Of a DNA stretch of 64,000 nucleotides, positions 8,032 through 16,664 are shown in pieces. This DNA is from Microbacterium testaceum (GTDB taxonomy: Bacteria > Actinomycetota > Actinomycetes > Actinomycetales > Microbacteriaceae). Within the stretch, counting starts at the first letter, position 1. Every line of letters starts with the position of its first letter. The position numbers were made by a program, and so were the translations under genes. The DNA lies in assembly GCF_029761935.1 (NCBI RefSeq), contig NZ_CP121699.1, positions 3,162,001 to 3,226,000 of the forward strand, read 5' to 3'. The notes beneath the pieces were generated by a model. That model made no database searches. It worked only from the letters and a program-made list of their open reading frames with translations, and was not told where the DNA came from.

Positions 8032-11000
8032 GTGACGACCTCCGCTTCCGAAGCTCAGGCCCCGCTCGACCGGACGGGGGCCGCGGCTCCCGCGCGCACC
8101 CTGATCGACATCCTCACTGGCGTCGCGTCTCGGCATCCGGAGGCCTCCGCGATCGACGACGGATCGGGAGCCCTCAGCTACCGCGAACTGCTCGCGCGGG
8201 TGTGGCGGACGGCGGCGGCCCTGCACGAGGCGGGGGTGCGTCGGGGCGACCGCGTGGGCGTCCGCATGCCGTCCGGGTCGAAGGAGCTGTACGTCTCGAT
8301 CCTCGCGGTCATGGCGGCGGGCGCCGCTTACGTGCCGGTGGATGCCGATGACCCCGACGAGCGCGCGCGCCTGGTGTTCGGCGAAGCCGGGGTGCGCGGC
8401 ATCGTCGCGGGGGAGGGGGAATTCGTCGCGGCCGAGGGCGATCTCGTCCGTCTCTACGACGGAGCGGCACCGCACCCGAGCACGAGTGCCGTCCCCATCG
8501 TCGCCCCGCCCACGATCGACGACGACGCGTGGATCATCTTCACCTCGGGATCCACGGGCGTCCCGAAGGGGGTGGCGGTGTCTCACCGTTCCGCGGCGGC
8601 GTTTGTCGAGGCGGAGGGGCGGATTTTCCTGCAGGGCGAGCCGCTCGGCCCCGGCGACCGCGTGCTGGCCGGACTGTCGGTCGCGTTCGACGCCTCGTGC
8701 GAGGAGATGTGGCTCGCCTGGGGACACGGGGCGTGCCTCGTGCCGGCTCCTCGTTCTCTCGTGCGCTCGGGGGAGGACCTGGCCCCGTGGTTGCTGCGGC
8801 AGGGGATCACGGTCGTCTCGACCGTTCCGACCCTCGCCGCGATGTGGCCGGCCGACTCGATCGAGAACGTGCGCCTGCTGATCTTCGGCGGAGAGGCGTG
8901 TCCGCCCGAGCTCGCCGCTCGCCTCGTGGCCGAGGGGCGCGAGGTGTGGAACACCTACGGTCCGACCGAGGCCACCGTCGTGGCGTGCGCGGCTCCGCTC
9001 GACGGCTCTCTGCCCGTGCGCATCGGCCTGCCCCTCGACGGGTGGGCCCTCGCCGTGGTGGATGCCGAGGGACTCCCCGTCGCCGAGGGCGCGGTGGGCG
9101 AGCTGATCATCGGCGGTGTCGGCCTCGCCCGGTATCTCGATCCCGCGAAGGACGCCGAGAAGTACGCACCGATGCCGACCCTCGGGTGGGAGCGGGCGTA
9201 TCGCTCGGGAGACCTCGTGCGCTTCGAGCGCGAGGGGCTGGTGTTCCAGGGGCGCGCGGACGATCAGGTCAAGGTGGGCGGCCGCCGGATCGAGCTCGGC
9301 GAGGTCGAGTCGGCCCTGCAGGATCTTCCGGACGTGAGCGCGGCGACCGTGGCGGTGCGGACCACCGAAGCGGGGGTGCCGGTCCTCGTCGGCTATCTCG
9401 TGATGGAGGTCGGAGCCGAGCTCGATCGCGGGGCTGCCCGTGCGGCTCTCGCGGAACGACTCCCGGCCGCGACCATCCCCCTCCTCGGCGTGGTGGACTC
9501 GCTCCCGGTCCGCACCTCGGGCAAGGTCGACCGCGCGGCCCTCCCGTGGCCCCTGCCGGGGGTGGAAGCCCCCGCCGCGACGGACTTCTCGGTCGACGAG
9601 GCCTGGCTGGCCGAGCAGTGGCAGGCCGTTCTGGGCATTCCCGTCACCGAGCGCAAGGCCGACTTCTTCGATCTCGGTGGGGGGTCGCTCGCCGCCGCGC
9701 AGCTCGTCTCGCGCATCCGGGCACGGGTGCCGGAGTTCTCGGTCGCCGACATCTACGACGTACCGCGCCTCGGGGCCATGGCCAAGGCGCTGGGGCCGCA
9801 GCTCTCCGACGAGACGCCCGCCGCCTTCCACCGCGCCGAACCGACGCCGCGCACCACCCAATGGGCGCAGACCCTCCTCGGCGCTCCGCTGTTCATCCTC
9901 TCGGGTGTGCGGTGGCTGCTGTACCTGCTCACGGCCTCGGCGCTCCTTCGGCTCGTCCCCGGATTCGACGTGCTGCCGTCGGTGCCCTGGCCGGCTCTCG
10001 TCGTCGGTCTCCTCGTCTTCGCGACGCCGTTCGGGCGCATGGCCATCGCCGTGGCATCCGCTCGACTTCTTCTCTCCGGCGTGCGCCCCGGCGACTATCC
10101 GCGGGGCGGGTGGGTGCACATCCGGCTCTGGCTCGCCGAGCAGATCGCCGATCAAGTGGATGCCGTGGGTCTGGCCGGAGCCCCCTGGGTGTCGTACTAC
10201 GCCCGGGCGCTGGGCGCGCGGATCGGTCGGAACGTCGACCTGCACGCGTTGCCTCCCGTCACGGGGATGCTCGTCGTCGGCGACGGGGCCTCGATCGAGC
10301 CCGAGGTCGACCTGACCGGGTACTGGATCGACGGCGACCTCGTCCGCATCGGCGACCTGCGCATCGGCGCCGAGGCCACGGTCGGCGCTCGCTCGACGCT
10401 CGCACCCGGCACCCGCATCGGTCGTCGTGCCGAGATCGCGCCGGGCTCGGCCGTCTTCGGACGCGTCAAGGCGGACCAGTCGTGGGCGGGATCGCCCGCC
10501 GTCCGCGTGGGCGGGACGGCGAAGGGGTGGCCGACGCAGCGGCCGCCGGCGCCCACCCGCTGGCTGTGGGCCTACGCGGCGTCGGCGGTGGTGCTCGCTC
10601 TTCTCCCGCTCGCCTCCTTCACCGTGGGTGGTCTCGTCGTGGCGCAGGGGATCCGCGGGGCGGGCGATCTCGGCCACGCGGCCGCGGGCGCCTTCGCCTG
10701 GCTCGTCCCGGGTGTCGCCGTCGCGGGCCTGGTGTTCGCGGCATCCGTGGTGCTTCTCGTGCGCGTGATGTCGATCGGCCTCACCGAGGGCACCCACCCG
10801 GTGCGCAGCCGCGTGGCGTGGCAGGCGTGGACGATCGAAAGACTCCTGGATGCCGCCCGCACGGTGCTCTTCCCCCTCTACTCCTCGCTGTTCACGCCCG
10901 TGTGGCTGCGCATGCTGGGTGCGCGCGTCGGACACGACGTCGAGGCCTCGACGGTTCTTCTCATCCCGTCGATGACGCGCATCGAAGACGGGGCGTTCCT

Positions 11001-11970
11001 CGCCGACGACACGATGGTCGCGTCGTACGAACTGCGCGCGGGGTGGATGCGCATCGGGCCCGTACGGATCGGCAAGCGCGCCTTCCTCGGCAACTCCGGA
11101 ATGGCCGCGCCCGGCCACCGCGTTCCTCGGGACGGGCTGGTCGCCGTGCTGTCCGCGGCTCCGATGAAGGCCAAGGCGGGATCGTCGTGGTTGGGCTCGC
11201 CCGCGGTGCGTCTTCGCCGGCTCTCGGCCGAGGGCGACGAGTCGCGCACCTATCGACCGACCGCGAGCCTGCGTCTCGCGCGGACGCTGTGGGAGCTGTG
11301 CCGCTTCGTGCCGGTCGTCGTCACCTGCGCGATTGGCCTCGGCGTGATCTTCGCTCTCGCCGCGCTCTGGGACGCGCTCGGTCCGGTGTGGACGCTGCTG
11401 TTGTCGGGCGTCGTGCTGCTCGCGGCGGGGGCTGTCGCCGCGGGGTTCTCGACCGCGGCGAAGTGGGCCATCGTCGGCGTGATCCGCGCGGGCGAGCAGC
11501 CGCTGTGGTCGAGCTTCGTCTGGCGCACCGAAGTGTCGGACACCTTCACCGAGATGGTCGCGGCCCCGTGGTTCGCGCGCGCGGCGGCGGGAACCCCGGC
11601 GCTCGCCGTCTGGCTGCGCAGCCTCGGCGCGAAGATCGGTCGCGGCGTGTGGTGCGACAGCTATTGGCTGCCCGAACCCGACCTGGTCACGTTGGGCGAC
11701 GCGTCAACCGTCAACCGCGGATGCGTCGTTCAGACGCACCTGTTCCATGATCGAATCATGAGTATGGATACCGTCGAGCTGGAGCCGGGGTCGACCCTCG
11801 GTCCGCACAGCGTCGTCCTCCCCGCCTCCACCCTCGGCGCGCACGCGACCGTGGGGCCCGCCTCGCTCGTCATGCGCGGTGAGACCGTCCCGGTCGGTTC
11901 GCGGTGGAGCGGCAACCCCATCGGTCCGTGGCGCGCGGTGAAGGTGCGCGCGTACCAGTCGACGACGTGA
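8032..11970 (+). CDS. Pls/PosA-family single-module peptide synthetase
   Basis: A 1312-residue membrane-bound NRPS of the poly-epsilon-lysine synthetase type. Residues about 20-510 are an adenylation domain: A3 FTSGSTGVPKG near 170, A4 FDASCEEMW near 220, A5 NTYGPTEATV near 307, A7 YRSGDLVRF near 390, A8 DDQVKVGGRRIELGEVE near 414, A10 SGKVDR near 498. A carrier domain follows with DLGGGSL near 547 (Ser near 552). The rest lacks a classical condensation or thioesterase domain. It alternates three pairs of membrane helices (about 614-678, 843-913, 1087-1157) with three left-handed beta-helix (hexapeptide) domains (about 725-827, 959-1062, 1197-1300), as in Pls. The product is probably an isopeptide-linked homopolymer of an amino acid. 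My reading of the specificity residues is D-A-E-S-I-G-T-V-V-K; the acidic E at the third position suggests a basic amino acid. GTG start; TACTGT at 8018-8023 may give a very short leader. Confidence 0.88.
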   Translation: MTTSASEAQAPLDRTGAAAPARTLIDILTGVASRHPEASAIDDGSGALSYRELLARVWRTAAALHEAGVRRGDRVGVRMPSGSKELYVSILAVMAAGAAYVPVDADDPDERARLVFGEAGVRGIVAGEGEFVAAEGDLVRLYDGAAPHPSTSAVPIVAPPTIDDDAWIIFTSGSTGVPKGVAVSHRSAAAFVEAEGRIFLQGEPLGPGDRVLAGLSVAFDASCEEMWLAWGHGACLVPAPRSLVRSGEDLAPWLLRQGITVVSTVPTLAAMWPADSIENVRLLIFGGEACPPELAARLVAEGREVWNTYGPTEATVVACAAPLDGSLPVRIGLPLDGWALAVVDAEGLPVAEGAVGELIIGGVGLARYLDPAKDAEKYAPMPTLGWERAYRSGDLVRFEREGLVFQGRADDQVKVGGRRIELGEVESALQDLPDVSAATVAVRTTEAGVPVLVGYLVMEVGAELDRGAARAALAERLPAATIPLLGVVDSLPVRTSGKVDRAALPWPLPGVEAPAATDFSVDEAWLAEQWQAVLGIPVTERKADFFDLGGGSLAAAQLVSRIRARVPEFSVADIYDVPRLGAMAKALGPQLSDETPAAFHRAEPTPRTTQWAQTLLGAPLFILSGVRWLLYLLTASALLRLVPGFDVLPSVPWPALVVGLLVFATPFGRMAIAVASARLLLSGVRPGDYPRGGWVHIRLWLAEQIADQVDAVGLAGAPWVSYYARALGARIGRNVDLHALPPVTGMLVVGDGASIEPEVDLTGYWIDGDLVRIGDLRIGAEATVGARSTLAPGTRIGRRAEIAPGSAVFGRVKADQSWAGSPAVRVGGTAKGWPTQRPPAPTRWLWAYAASAVVLALLPLASFTVGGLVVAQGIRGAGDLGHAAAGAFAWLVPGVAVAGLVFAASVVLLVRVMSIGLTEGTHPVRSRVAWQAWTIERLLDAARTVLFPLYSSLFTPVWLRMLGARVGHDVEASTVLLIPSMTRIEDGAFLADDTMVASYELRAGWMRIGPVRIGKRAFLGNSGMAAPGHRVPRDGLVAVLSAAPMKAKAGSSWLGSPAVRLRRLSAEGDESRTYRPTASLRLARTLWELCRFVPVVVTCAIGLGVIFALAALWDALGPVWTLLLSGVVLLAAGAVAAGFSTAAKWAIVGVIRAGEQPLWSSFVWRTEVSDTFTEMVAAPWFARAAAGTPALAVWLRSLGAKIGRGVWCDSYWLPEPDLVTLGDASTVNRGCVVQTHLFHDRIMSMDTVELEPGSTLGPHSVVLPASTLGAHATVGPASLVMRGETVPVGSRWSGNPIGPWRAVKVRAYQSTT

Positions 11971-13265
11971 GCGTGGCCGACCCCTACGCCCCGCAGAGCG
12001 GCGACCTCTCGTACGACGTCGAGTCGTACGACCTCGCGATCGGCTATCGCGTCCGCACGAACCGCCTCGACGGCGTCGCCACGATCGTCGCGGTCGCGCG
12101 GGAGGCCGTGCCGTCGTTCGCCCTCGATCTCGTCGGCCTTCGAACGTCGCGCGTGCGCGTCGACGGTGCGATCGCGCGATTCTCGGCGGGGCCGCGGGTC
12201 CTGCGGGTGACACCCCCGCGGGCTCTCGCCGCCGGGGACCGCTTCGAGGTCGAGGTGACCTACGCGGGTGCGCCCGCTCCCCGCCGGTCGCGGTGGGGAA
12301 CCGTGGGCTGGGAGGAGCTGTCCGACGGCGCTCTCGTCGCGGGGCAGCCCATCGGCGCCCCGACATGGTTCCCGTGCAACGACCGCCCCGACAACAGGGC
12401 GCGCATGCGCCTCGAGATCACGGTCGACGACGGCTACGTCGCCGCCGCCACCGGCGTCGCGGGCCCCACTACGCGGCGGGGCGGCCGGACGACGACGACG
12501 TTCGTCTCCGACGTCCCCACGGCGACGTACCTGGCGGCCGTGCACGTCGGTCGGTACCGCACGCGTCAGCTCGAGGGCACCGGTGACGCCCTGGTGCCCG
12601 CCGTCACGGTCACCGCCCCTCCCGCCCTGACCGCCGCGGTCGATCGCGCCTTCGCGACGGTGCCCGACATGCTGCGGGCCTTCGACCGCTTCTTCGGGCC
12701 GTACCCCCAAGAAGCGTGCACCCTCGTGGTGACCGCCGACGAGCTCGAGATCCCCCTCGAGGCGCAGGGGCTCGCCGTGTTCGGGATGAACCACCTCGTT
12801 CCCGCCGCGCAGCGTCTGGTGGCGCACGAGCTGGCCCATCAGTGGTTCGGCAACAGCGTCGGCATCGCCCGGTGGAGCGACATCTGGCTCAACGAGGGCT
12901 TCGCCTGCTACGCGGAGTGGCTGTGGTCGGAGACCTCGGGCGGGGCCTCCGTCGAGTCGTGCGTCGCGGACTATTACGCGCGACTCGCCGCGAAGCCGCG
13001 CGACCTCCTGCTGGTCGATCCCGGACCCGATGACATGTTCGACGACCGGGTCTACAAGCGCGGGGCCCTGACGCTGCACGCGCTGCGTCGCACCCTCGGC
13101 GACGAGGCGTTCTTCGATCTCCTGCGGTCGTGGACGGCGGACCACCGCCATGCCCTCGTCACCACGGATGATTTCCGCGCCGCGGTCGAGCGCGCCGGGG
13201 GACCGGATGCCGCGGCGGTGCTGTCGCGGTGGATCGACGACGTGGCAGTGCCCGCGCGACCCTGA
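11967..13265 (+). CDS. M1-family zinc metallopeptidase
   Basis: A 432-residue M1-family (gluzincin) aminopeptidase-like protein. An N-terminal beta domain carries the block GAPTWFPCNDRPDNRARM near residue 130. The zinc site is HELAHQWFGNS near residue 290, followed by WLNEGFACYAEWLW with the third ligand Glu. A substrate-recognition loop resembles LEAQGLAVFGM. There is no signal peptide, so it should be cytoplasmic. At 432 residues it lacks the long C-terminal helical domain of PepN-type enzymes. The GTG start lies inside the stop codon of the peptide synthetase (GTGA), so the two proteins are probably made together. A role in trimming or recycling the polymer is possible but unproven. Confidence 0.9.
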   Translation: MSVADPYAPQSGDLSYDVESYDLAIGYRVRTNRLDGVATIVAVAREAVPSFALDLVGLRTSRVRVDGAIARFSAGPRVLRVTPPRALAAGDRFEVEVTYAGAPAPRRSRWGTVGWEELSDGALVAGQPIGAPTWFPCNDRPDNRARMRLEITVDDGYVAAATGVAGPTTRRGGRTTTTFVSDVPTATYLAAVHVGRYRTRQLEGTGDALVPAVTVTAPPALTAAVDRAFATVPDMLRAFDRFFGPYPQEACTLVVTADELEIPLEAQGLAVFGMNHLVPAAQRLVAHELAHQWFGNSVGIARWSDIWLNEGFACYAEWLWSETSGGASVESCVADYYARLAAKPRDLLLVDPGPDDMFDDRVYKRGALTLHALRRTLGDEAFFDLLRSWTADHRHALVTTDDFRAAVERAGGPDAAAVLSRWIDDVAVPARP

Positions 13266-13624
13266 CGGCCGGCTCGCGCGACGAGCTCTGCTCCAGCGGG
13301 TCGCGATCCCGGCTTCTTGGACCACCGCCCGGCGCTCGCATGCGTCTGAAGGGTCGGACAATCCGGGGGTACGAGCGCGCCGCGACGACGGTGCGTGAAC
13401 CTTCTGGTGGGGATGAGCACGTCGATCCCTCCCCCCTGCGCCCGAATCGCGATGCGCTCGCGCGCGGCCATGATCCTGGTGCGCTCACGCGGTTTCGCGA
13501 TCCCGGCGCCGCGCACGCAGGCGCCGGCGTGCGGTCGGGCGCGCCCGGATGCGGACGCACCTGCCGGGGATCACGGAAACCATCGGACGGCGTCGCGCTC
13601 TGACCTTCGAGACCCCGCCGCCCG
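13266..13624. other. Gap without a recognisable gene
   Basis: These 359 bases lie between the metallopeptidase and a convergent HNH gene. A 77-codon frame on the plus strand (13395-13628) has no ribosome site and arginine/proline-rich low-complexity content, so I do not call it. I see no clear terminator hairpin, tRNA or repeat. GC content is as high as the neighbours. Confidence 0.5.
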
Positions 13625-14968
13625 TTAGAAGGGTGGGGGTGTGCCGTCGTCGTCGGGGTCGGGCGGGGGTGGGTCGTCGGGGAGGAAGCGGACGGCGGGG
13701 GAGTAGGGGAGGGGTTCGTCGGTGTAGGTGCGGCCGGTGGGGCTGGTCCAGTGGAGGATTCCGCCGGGGAGTTGTTTCACGCTCCAGCGGGTGAACTGCT
13801 TCTGGGTGTGGTGGCGTTGGCAGAGGTGGGCGAGGTTTGCGACGTGGGTGGGGCCGCCGAGGGCGTGGTCGCGGGTGTGGTCGACTTCGCAGCGGATGGC
13901 GGGGACGGTGCACCCGGGCCAACGGCAGCGGCGGTCGCGGGCGCGGAGGTAGCGGTCGATGGCGGTGGTGCGGTGGTAGGTGTCGGTGTGGAGGACGGCA
14001 CCGGTGACGGGGTGGGTGATGACGCGGTCCCAGGGTAGGGTGGTGGCTTCGGCGAGGCTGCGGGCGGTGGCGGCGTCGAGGGGGCCGTGCCCGATGAGGT
14101 CGGCGGGGTCGTGATGCTCGGCGGTGGGGTCGAGGATCGTGAGGGCCGGGACGACGACCTGGACGCGGGCGCGGATGGTTCCGAGGGTGCCGGGGCCGTC
14201 GTCGGTGCGGGTGGGGTCGGCTTCGGGGGCTGCGGTGAGGAGCAGGTCGGTGAGGATGTCGGCGCGGAGCTGCGCGGTGGTGCGTTCGTCGCTGGCTGCC
14301 TGGGGGTCGTCGAGGCGGGCGTCGATGAGGGCTCTGGCTTGGAGGGTGAGGCGGTCGTGGATTCCGATGGCGAGGACGGTGGGGAGGGTGGCGACGAGGT
14401 CCGACATTCCGTCGGGGCCGGTCACGATTCTCACGCATCGGGTGTCGCGGCCGCGGTGGTGGCGCTCGGTGAGGGTGGTGGGGTACAGGCGTTCGGCGAG
14501 GGCGGCGAGGCGTGAGCGGAGGCGCCCGGGGCTGAGGCCTTCTGCGGTGCTCACCGCGAGGGCGTCGAACTGTTCCCGCACCTCGACGGGGAGGGGTGAG
14601 CCGACATCGAGGATGGTGTTCACGTGGGTGCGGGTCAGGGCACCGGCCTCCCACGCCGACAACGTGTCGGGGTAGTCGTCGACGAGGGTCATCGCCCGGG
14701 TGATCTGGGTCTGCACGGTGCGGTCGGAGAGGTTCTCGGCCGCGGCGATCTCGGATGCCACCTCGCGCAGGGCGAGCTCGGCGGCGCGGGAGGACGCGCA
14801 CTGTCCCGCCATGACGTCGAGGGCGAGGTGGCCGGCCTCGGCGAGGGCGCGGGTGCGGGCAGCGTCGGCTGCAGCGAGAGCCGTCCTGGCGCGGTGGACC
14901 TCGTCGACGAGCACCGACAGAACGCGGGGTCCGTCGGTGGGGTTCGTCGCGGAGGAGCCATCGTGCAT
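13625..14968 (-). CDS. DUF222/HNH endonuclease-signature protein
   Basis: A 447-residue member of the actinobacterial DUF222 plus HNH family (13E12-like). The N-terminal two thirds are helical and contain LSDRTVQTQITRAMTLVDD near residue 80. The C-terminal HNH domain near 340-400 carries CRWPGCTVPAIRCEVDH, HALGGPTHVANLAHLC and RHHTQKQ, with Cys and His residues that fit an HNH zinc-binding nuclease. The tail is proline- and aspartate-rich. These genes are multicopy in many Microbacteriaceae and their role is unknown; a selfish or DNA-exchange function is speculative. TAGCAT (14980-14975) ends exactly seven bases before the ATG, supporting a leaderless start. Confidence 0.88.
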   Translation of the reverse strand: MHDGSSATNPTDGPRVLSVLVDEVHRARTALAAADAARTRALAEAGHLALDVMAGQCASSRAAELALREVASEIAAAENLSDRTVQTQITRAMTLVDDYPDTLSAWEAGALTRTHVNTILDVGSPLPVEVREQFDALAVSTAEGLSPGRLRSRLAALAERLYPTTLTERHHRGRDTRCVRIVTGPDGMSDLVATLPTVLAIGIHDRLTLQARALIDARLDDPQAASDERTTAQLRADILTDLLLTAAPEADPTRTDDGPGTLGTIRARVQVVVPALTILDPTAEHHDPADLIGHGPLDAATARSLAEATTLPWDRVITHPVTGAVLHTDTYHRTTAIDRYLRARDRRCRWPGCTVPAIRCEVDHTRDHALGGPTHVANLAHLCQRHHTQKQFTRWSVKQLPGGILHWTSPTGRTYTDEPLPYSPAVRFLPDDPPPPDPDDDGTPPPF

Positions 14969-15075
14969 GTGTGCATGCTAGCGGGGACCTCCGACATTGC
15001 GACGGGAGGAAAACCCCAGGTGGGGATAACTTATCGCGGAGCAGTCCTGTGGAGGAACGGCGTCGAGAGGGACGG

Positions 15076-15717
15076 TCAGGCGTCTGCAGCGACGGTCTCC
15101 GCGGGCGCAGGCGTCGCCACAGCGAGCACGACGCCGTCAGGACCGTCGAGGTCCCATCCTCGCCATCCGCGAGCGCCTGCGACGAGCTCGTCGTCGCTTC
15201 TCGACCACGCCTGACCACGCGGAACCGGCCGCACCCGAGCCAGCCATGTCGTACCGTCGAGCGCCACCTCCACCTGCTGCGGGTCCACGACGATGCCCCG
15301 TCCGTCCGCTTTGAGGACGGCTTCCACCCGCGCCCACGCCCGGGCCTGCGCGCGGTCCGGTCCCCCCGCAGGGGACGCCCGGGTGATTCTCTCGGCAACC
15401 CCGGTGGGCCAGAGATACGCCTCCGCCGGAAGCACCCGCTCCAGACCCCCCGCATCGGCGGGCACCGCGTCCAGCCCGACGCGCTCGTAACCCCGCGCCG
15501 CCACCGCGACGGCCCACCCCTCGACGTACGACACCGAGACCGCGGCATCCGCCCCCTCCACGCGGATGCGGCCGTGGTCCCCGCCGCACGCGGGGCAGCG
15601 TGAGCGGAACCGAGCGCCCGGCAGGAGCTCGGCCAGCAGAGCCCGCGACACGTCTCGGCGCGCGGAGCCCGCGGGGACCTCGCGCCAGACGAGACGGATG
15701 CCGCTGGGAAGCGTCAC
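15076..15717 (-). CDS. 4'-phosphopantetheinyl transferase
   Basis: A 213-residue protein with the Sfp-type transferase pattern: an RCPACGGDHGRI block near residue 40, VSVSYVEGWAVAVAA near 60, the metal-binding VGLDAV near 80, and ARAWARVEAVLKADGRG near 125. In the last block the usual KEA is VEA, but the Glu is kept. The enzyme moves phosphopantetheine from CoA to a serine of a carrier domain, so the synthetase at 8032 is the obvious client in this window. Its GTG overlaps the stop of the upstream NUDIX gene (GTGA), making it the last gene of ppk-mutT1-PPTase. Confidence 0.85.
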   Translation of the reverse strand: MTLPSGIRLVWREVPAGSARRDVSRALLAELLPGARFRSRCPACGGDHGRIRVEGADAAVSVSYVEGWAVAVAARGYERVGLDAVPADAGGLERVLPAEAYLWPTGVAERITRASPAGGPDRAQARAWARVEAVLKADGRGIVVDPQQVEVALDGTTWLARVRPVPRGQAWSRSDDELVAGARGWRGWDLDGPDGVVLAVATPAPAETVAADA

Positions 15718-16664
15718 ACCTTTGGTTCGTGCGTCTCGATGGCCACGATGCCGGCGCCGGGGTGCTCGACGGGGATATGCACGACCGAGAACGCCGCGGG
15801 CTCCAGCGCCGAAGCGCTCCCGAGGTACGAGCCGCCCATGGTTCCGGTCGCGAGCGCGAGCTCGTGCAGGATGTCGGGCAGGACGGGTCGGTGGCTCGAC
15901 ACGACGACCGGCTTGCGCGCGCGCACCCGTTCGCCGATGAGCGACCGGGCGTCGGCGTGGCCCTCTTCCCACGCGTCCTGGCTGACAGCCTCGGTCAGGT
16001 GGATGCGCTGGCCGAGGGCTTGGGCGAGGGGAGCGGCGGTGCGGACACAGCGCTCGGCGGGGCTCGAGTAGACCCGACGCACACCGAAGGCGAGGAGGGG
16101 ACCGACGATCGCCTCGGCCTGGCGGCGCCCGCGCGGGGTCAGGGGGCGGGCGCTGTCGGAGCCCTCCCACTCCTCGCGGGCCCGCGCCTTGCCGTGGCGC
16201 AACACGACGATCGGGAAGGTGGGCAGGGCCCCCTCTTCGACGATCCGCGTGAACTCGTCGAGGATCTCGATGTCGACGGGGTAGCTGAGGTTCTTTCGGG
16301 CCTTCTTCAGGCTCACCCACTCGATCGCCGCGACCTCTTTGTTCGGCACGAACGTCGAGCTGCGCACGGCGGCATCGGTCGCCTCGGCCGCCCAGTAGTG
16401 CACGATCTTGGTGCGTGAGCTCGGCATCCGGTATCGAGAGACCCCGACGGGCACCCCGAGCGAGACGCGGATGCCGGTCTCTTCACGGATCTCGCGCACG
16501 GCGGTCTCGGCGAGCGTCTCGCCGGGGTCGACCTTGCCCTTCGGGAGGGTCAGATCCCGGTACTTCGTGCGGTGGATGAGCAGGATGCGGAGCTTCCCCT
16601 CGACCTGCCGCCACACCACACCGCCGGCCGCGTAGACGGCGGTCTCGATCTCGGTCCTCGTCAC
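15714..16664 (-). CDS. mutT1: NUDIX hydrolase fused to histidine phosphatase (MutT1-like)
   Basis: A 316-residue two-domain protein. The N-terminal NUDIX domain (about residues 10-140) has the box [20 protein letters not shown] with glutamates in place. The C-terminal histidine-phosphatase domain starts at VVLRHGKA near residue 165 and has [11 protein letters not shown] near 210 and [11 protein letters not shown] near 265. This layout matches mycobacterial MutT1, which removes 8-oxo-dGTP and cleaves diadenosine polyphosphates. It starts with GTG inside the ppk stop (GTGA) and is followed by an overlapping transferase gene. Polyphosphate and nucleotide-pool roles fit this operon. Confidence 0.9.
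   Translation of the reverse strand: MTRTEIETAVYAAGGVVWRQVEGKLRILLIHRTKYRDLTLPKGKVDPGETLAETAVREIREETGIRVSLGVPVGVSRYRMPSSRTKIVHYWAAEATDAAVRSSTFVPNKEVAAIEWVSLKKARKNLSYPVDIEILDEFTRIVEEGALPTFPIVVLRHGKARAREEWEGSDSARPLTPRGRRQAEAIVGPLLAFGVRRVYSSPAERCVRTAAPLAQALGQRIHLTEAVSQDAWEEGHADARSLIGERVRARKPVVVSSHRPVLPDILHELALATGTMGGSYLGSASALEPAAFSVVHIPVEHPGAGIVAIETHEPKV

Noticed and set aside
7873..11118. Upstream in-frame extension of pstS on the minus strand
   Set aside because: It lies antisense to the peptide synthetase; the PstS signal peptide and ribosome site fix the start at 7872.
13395..13628. 77-codon frame in the gap after the M1 peptidase
   Set aside because: No ribosome site, no domain, low-complexity Arg/Pro content.
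13485..15548. Long minus-strand frame overlapping the DUF222 gene
   Set aside because: Arg/Pro/His-rich shadow translation without motifs; the DUF222/HNH frame is the coherent one.
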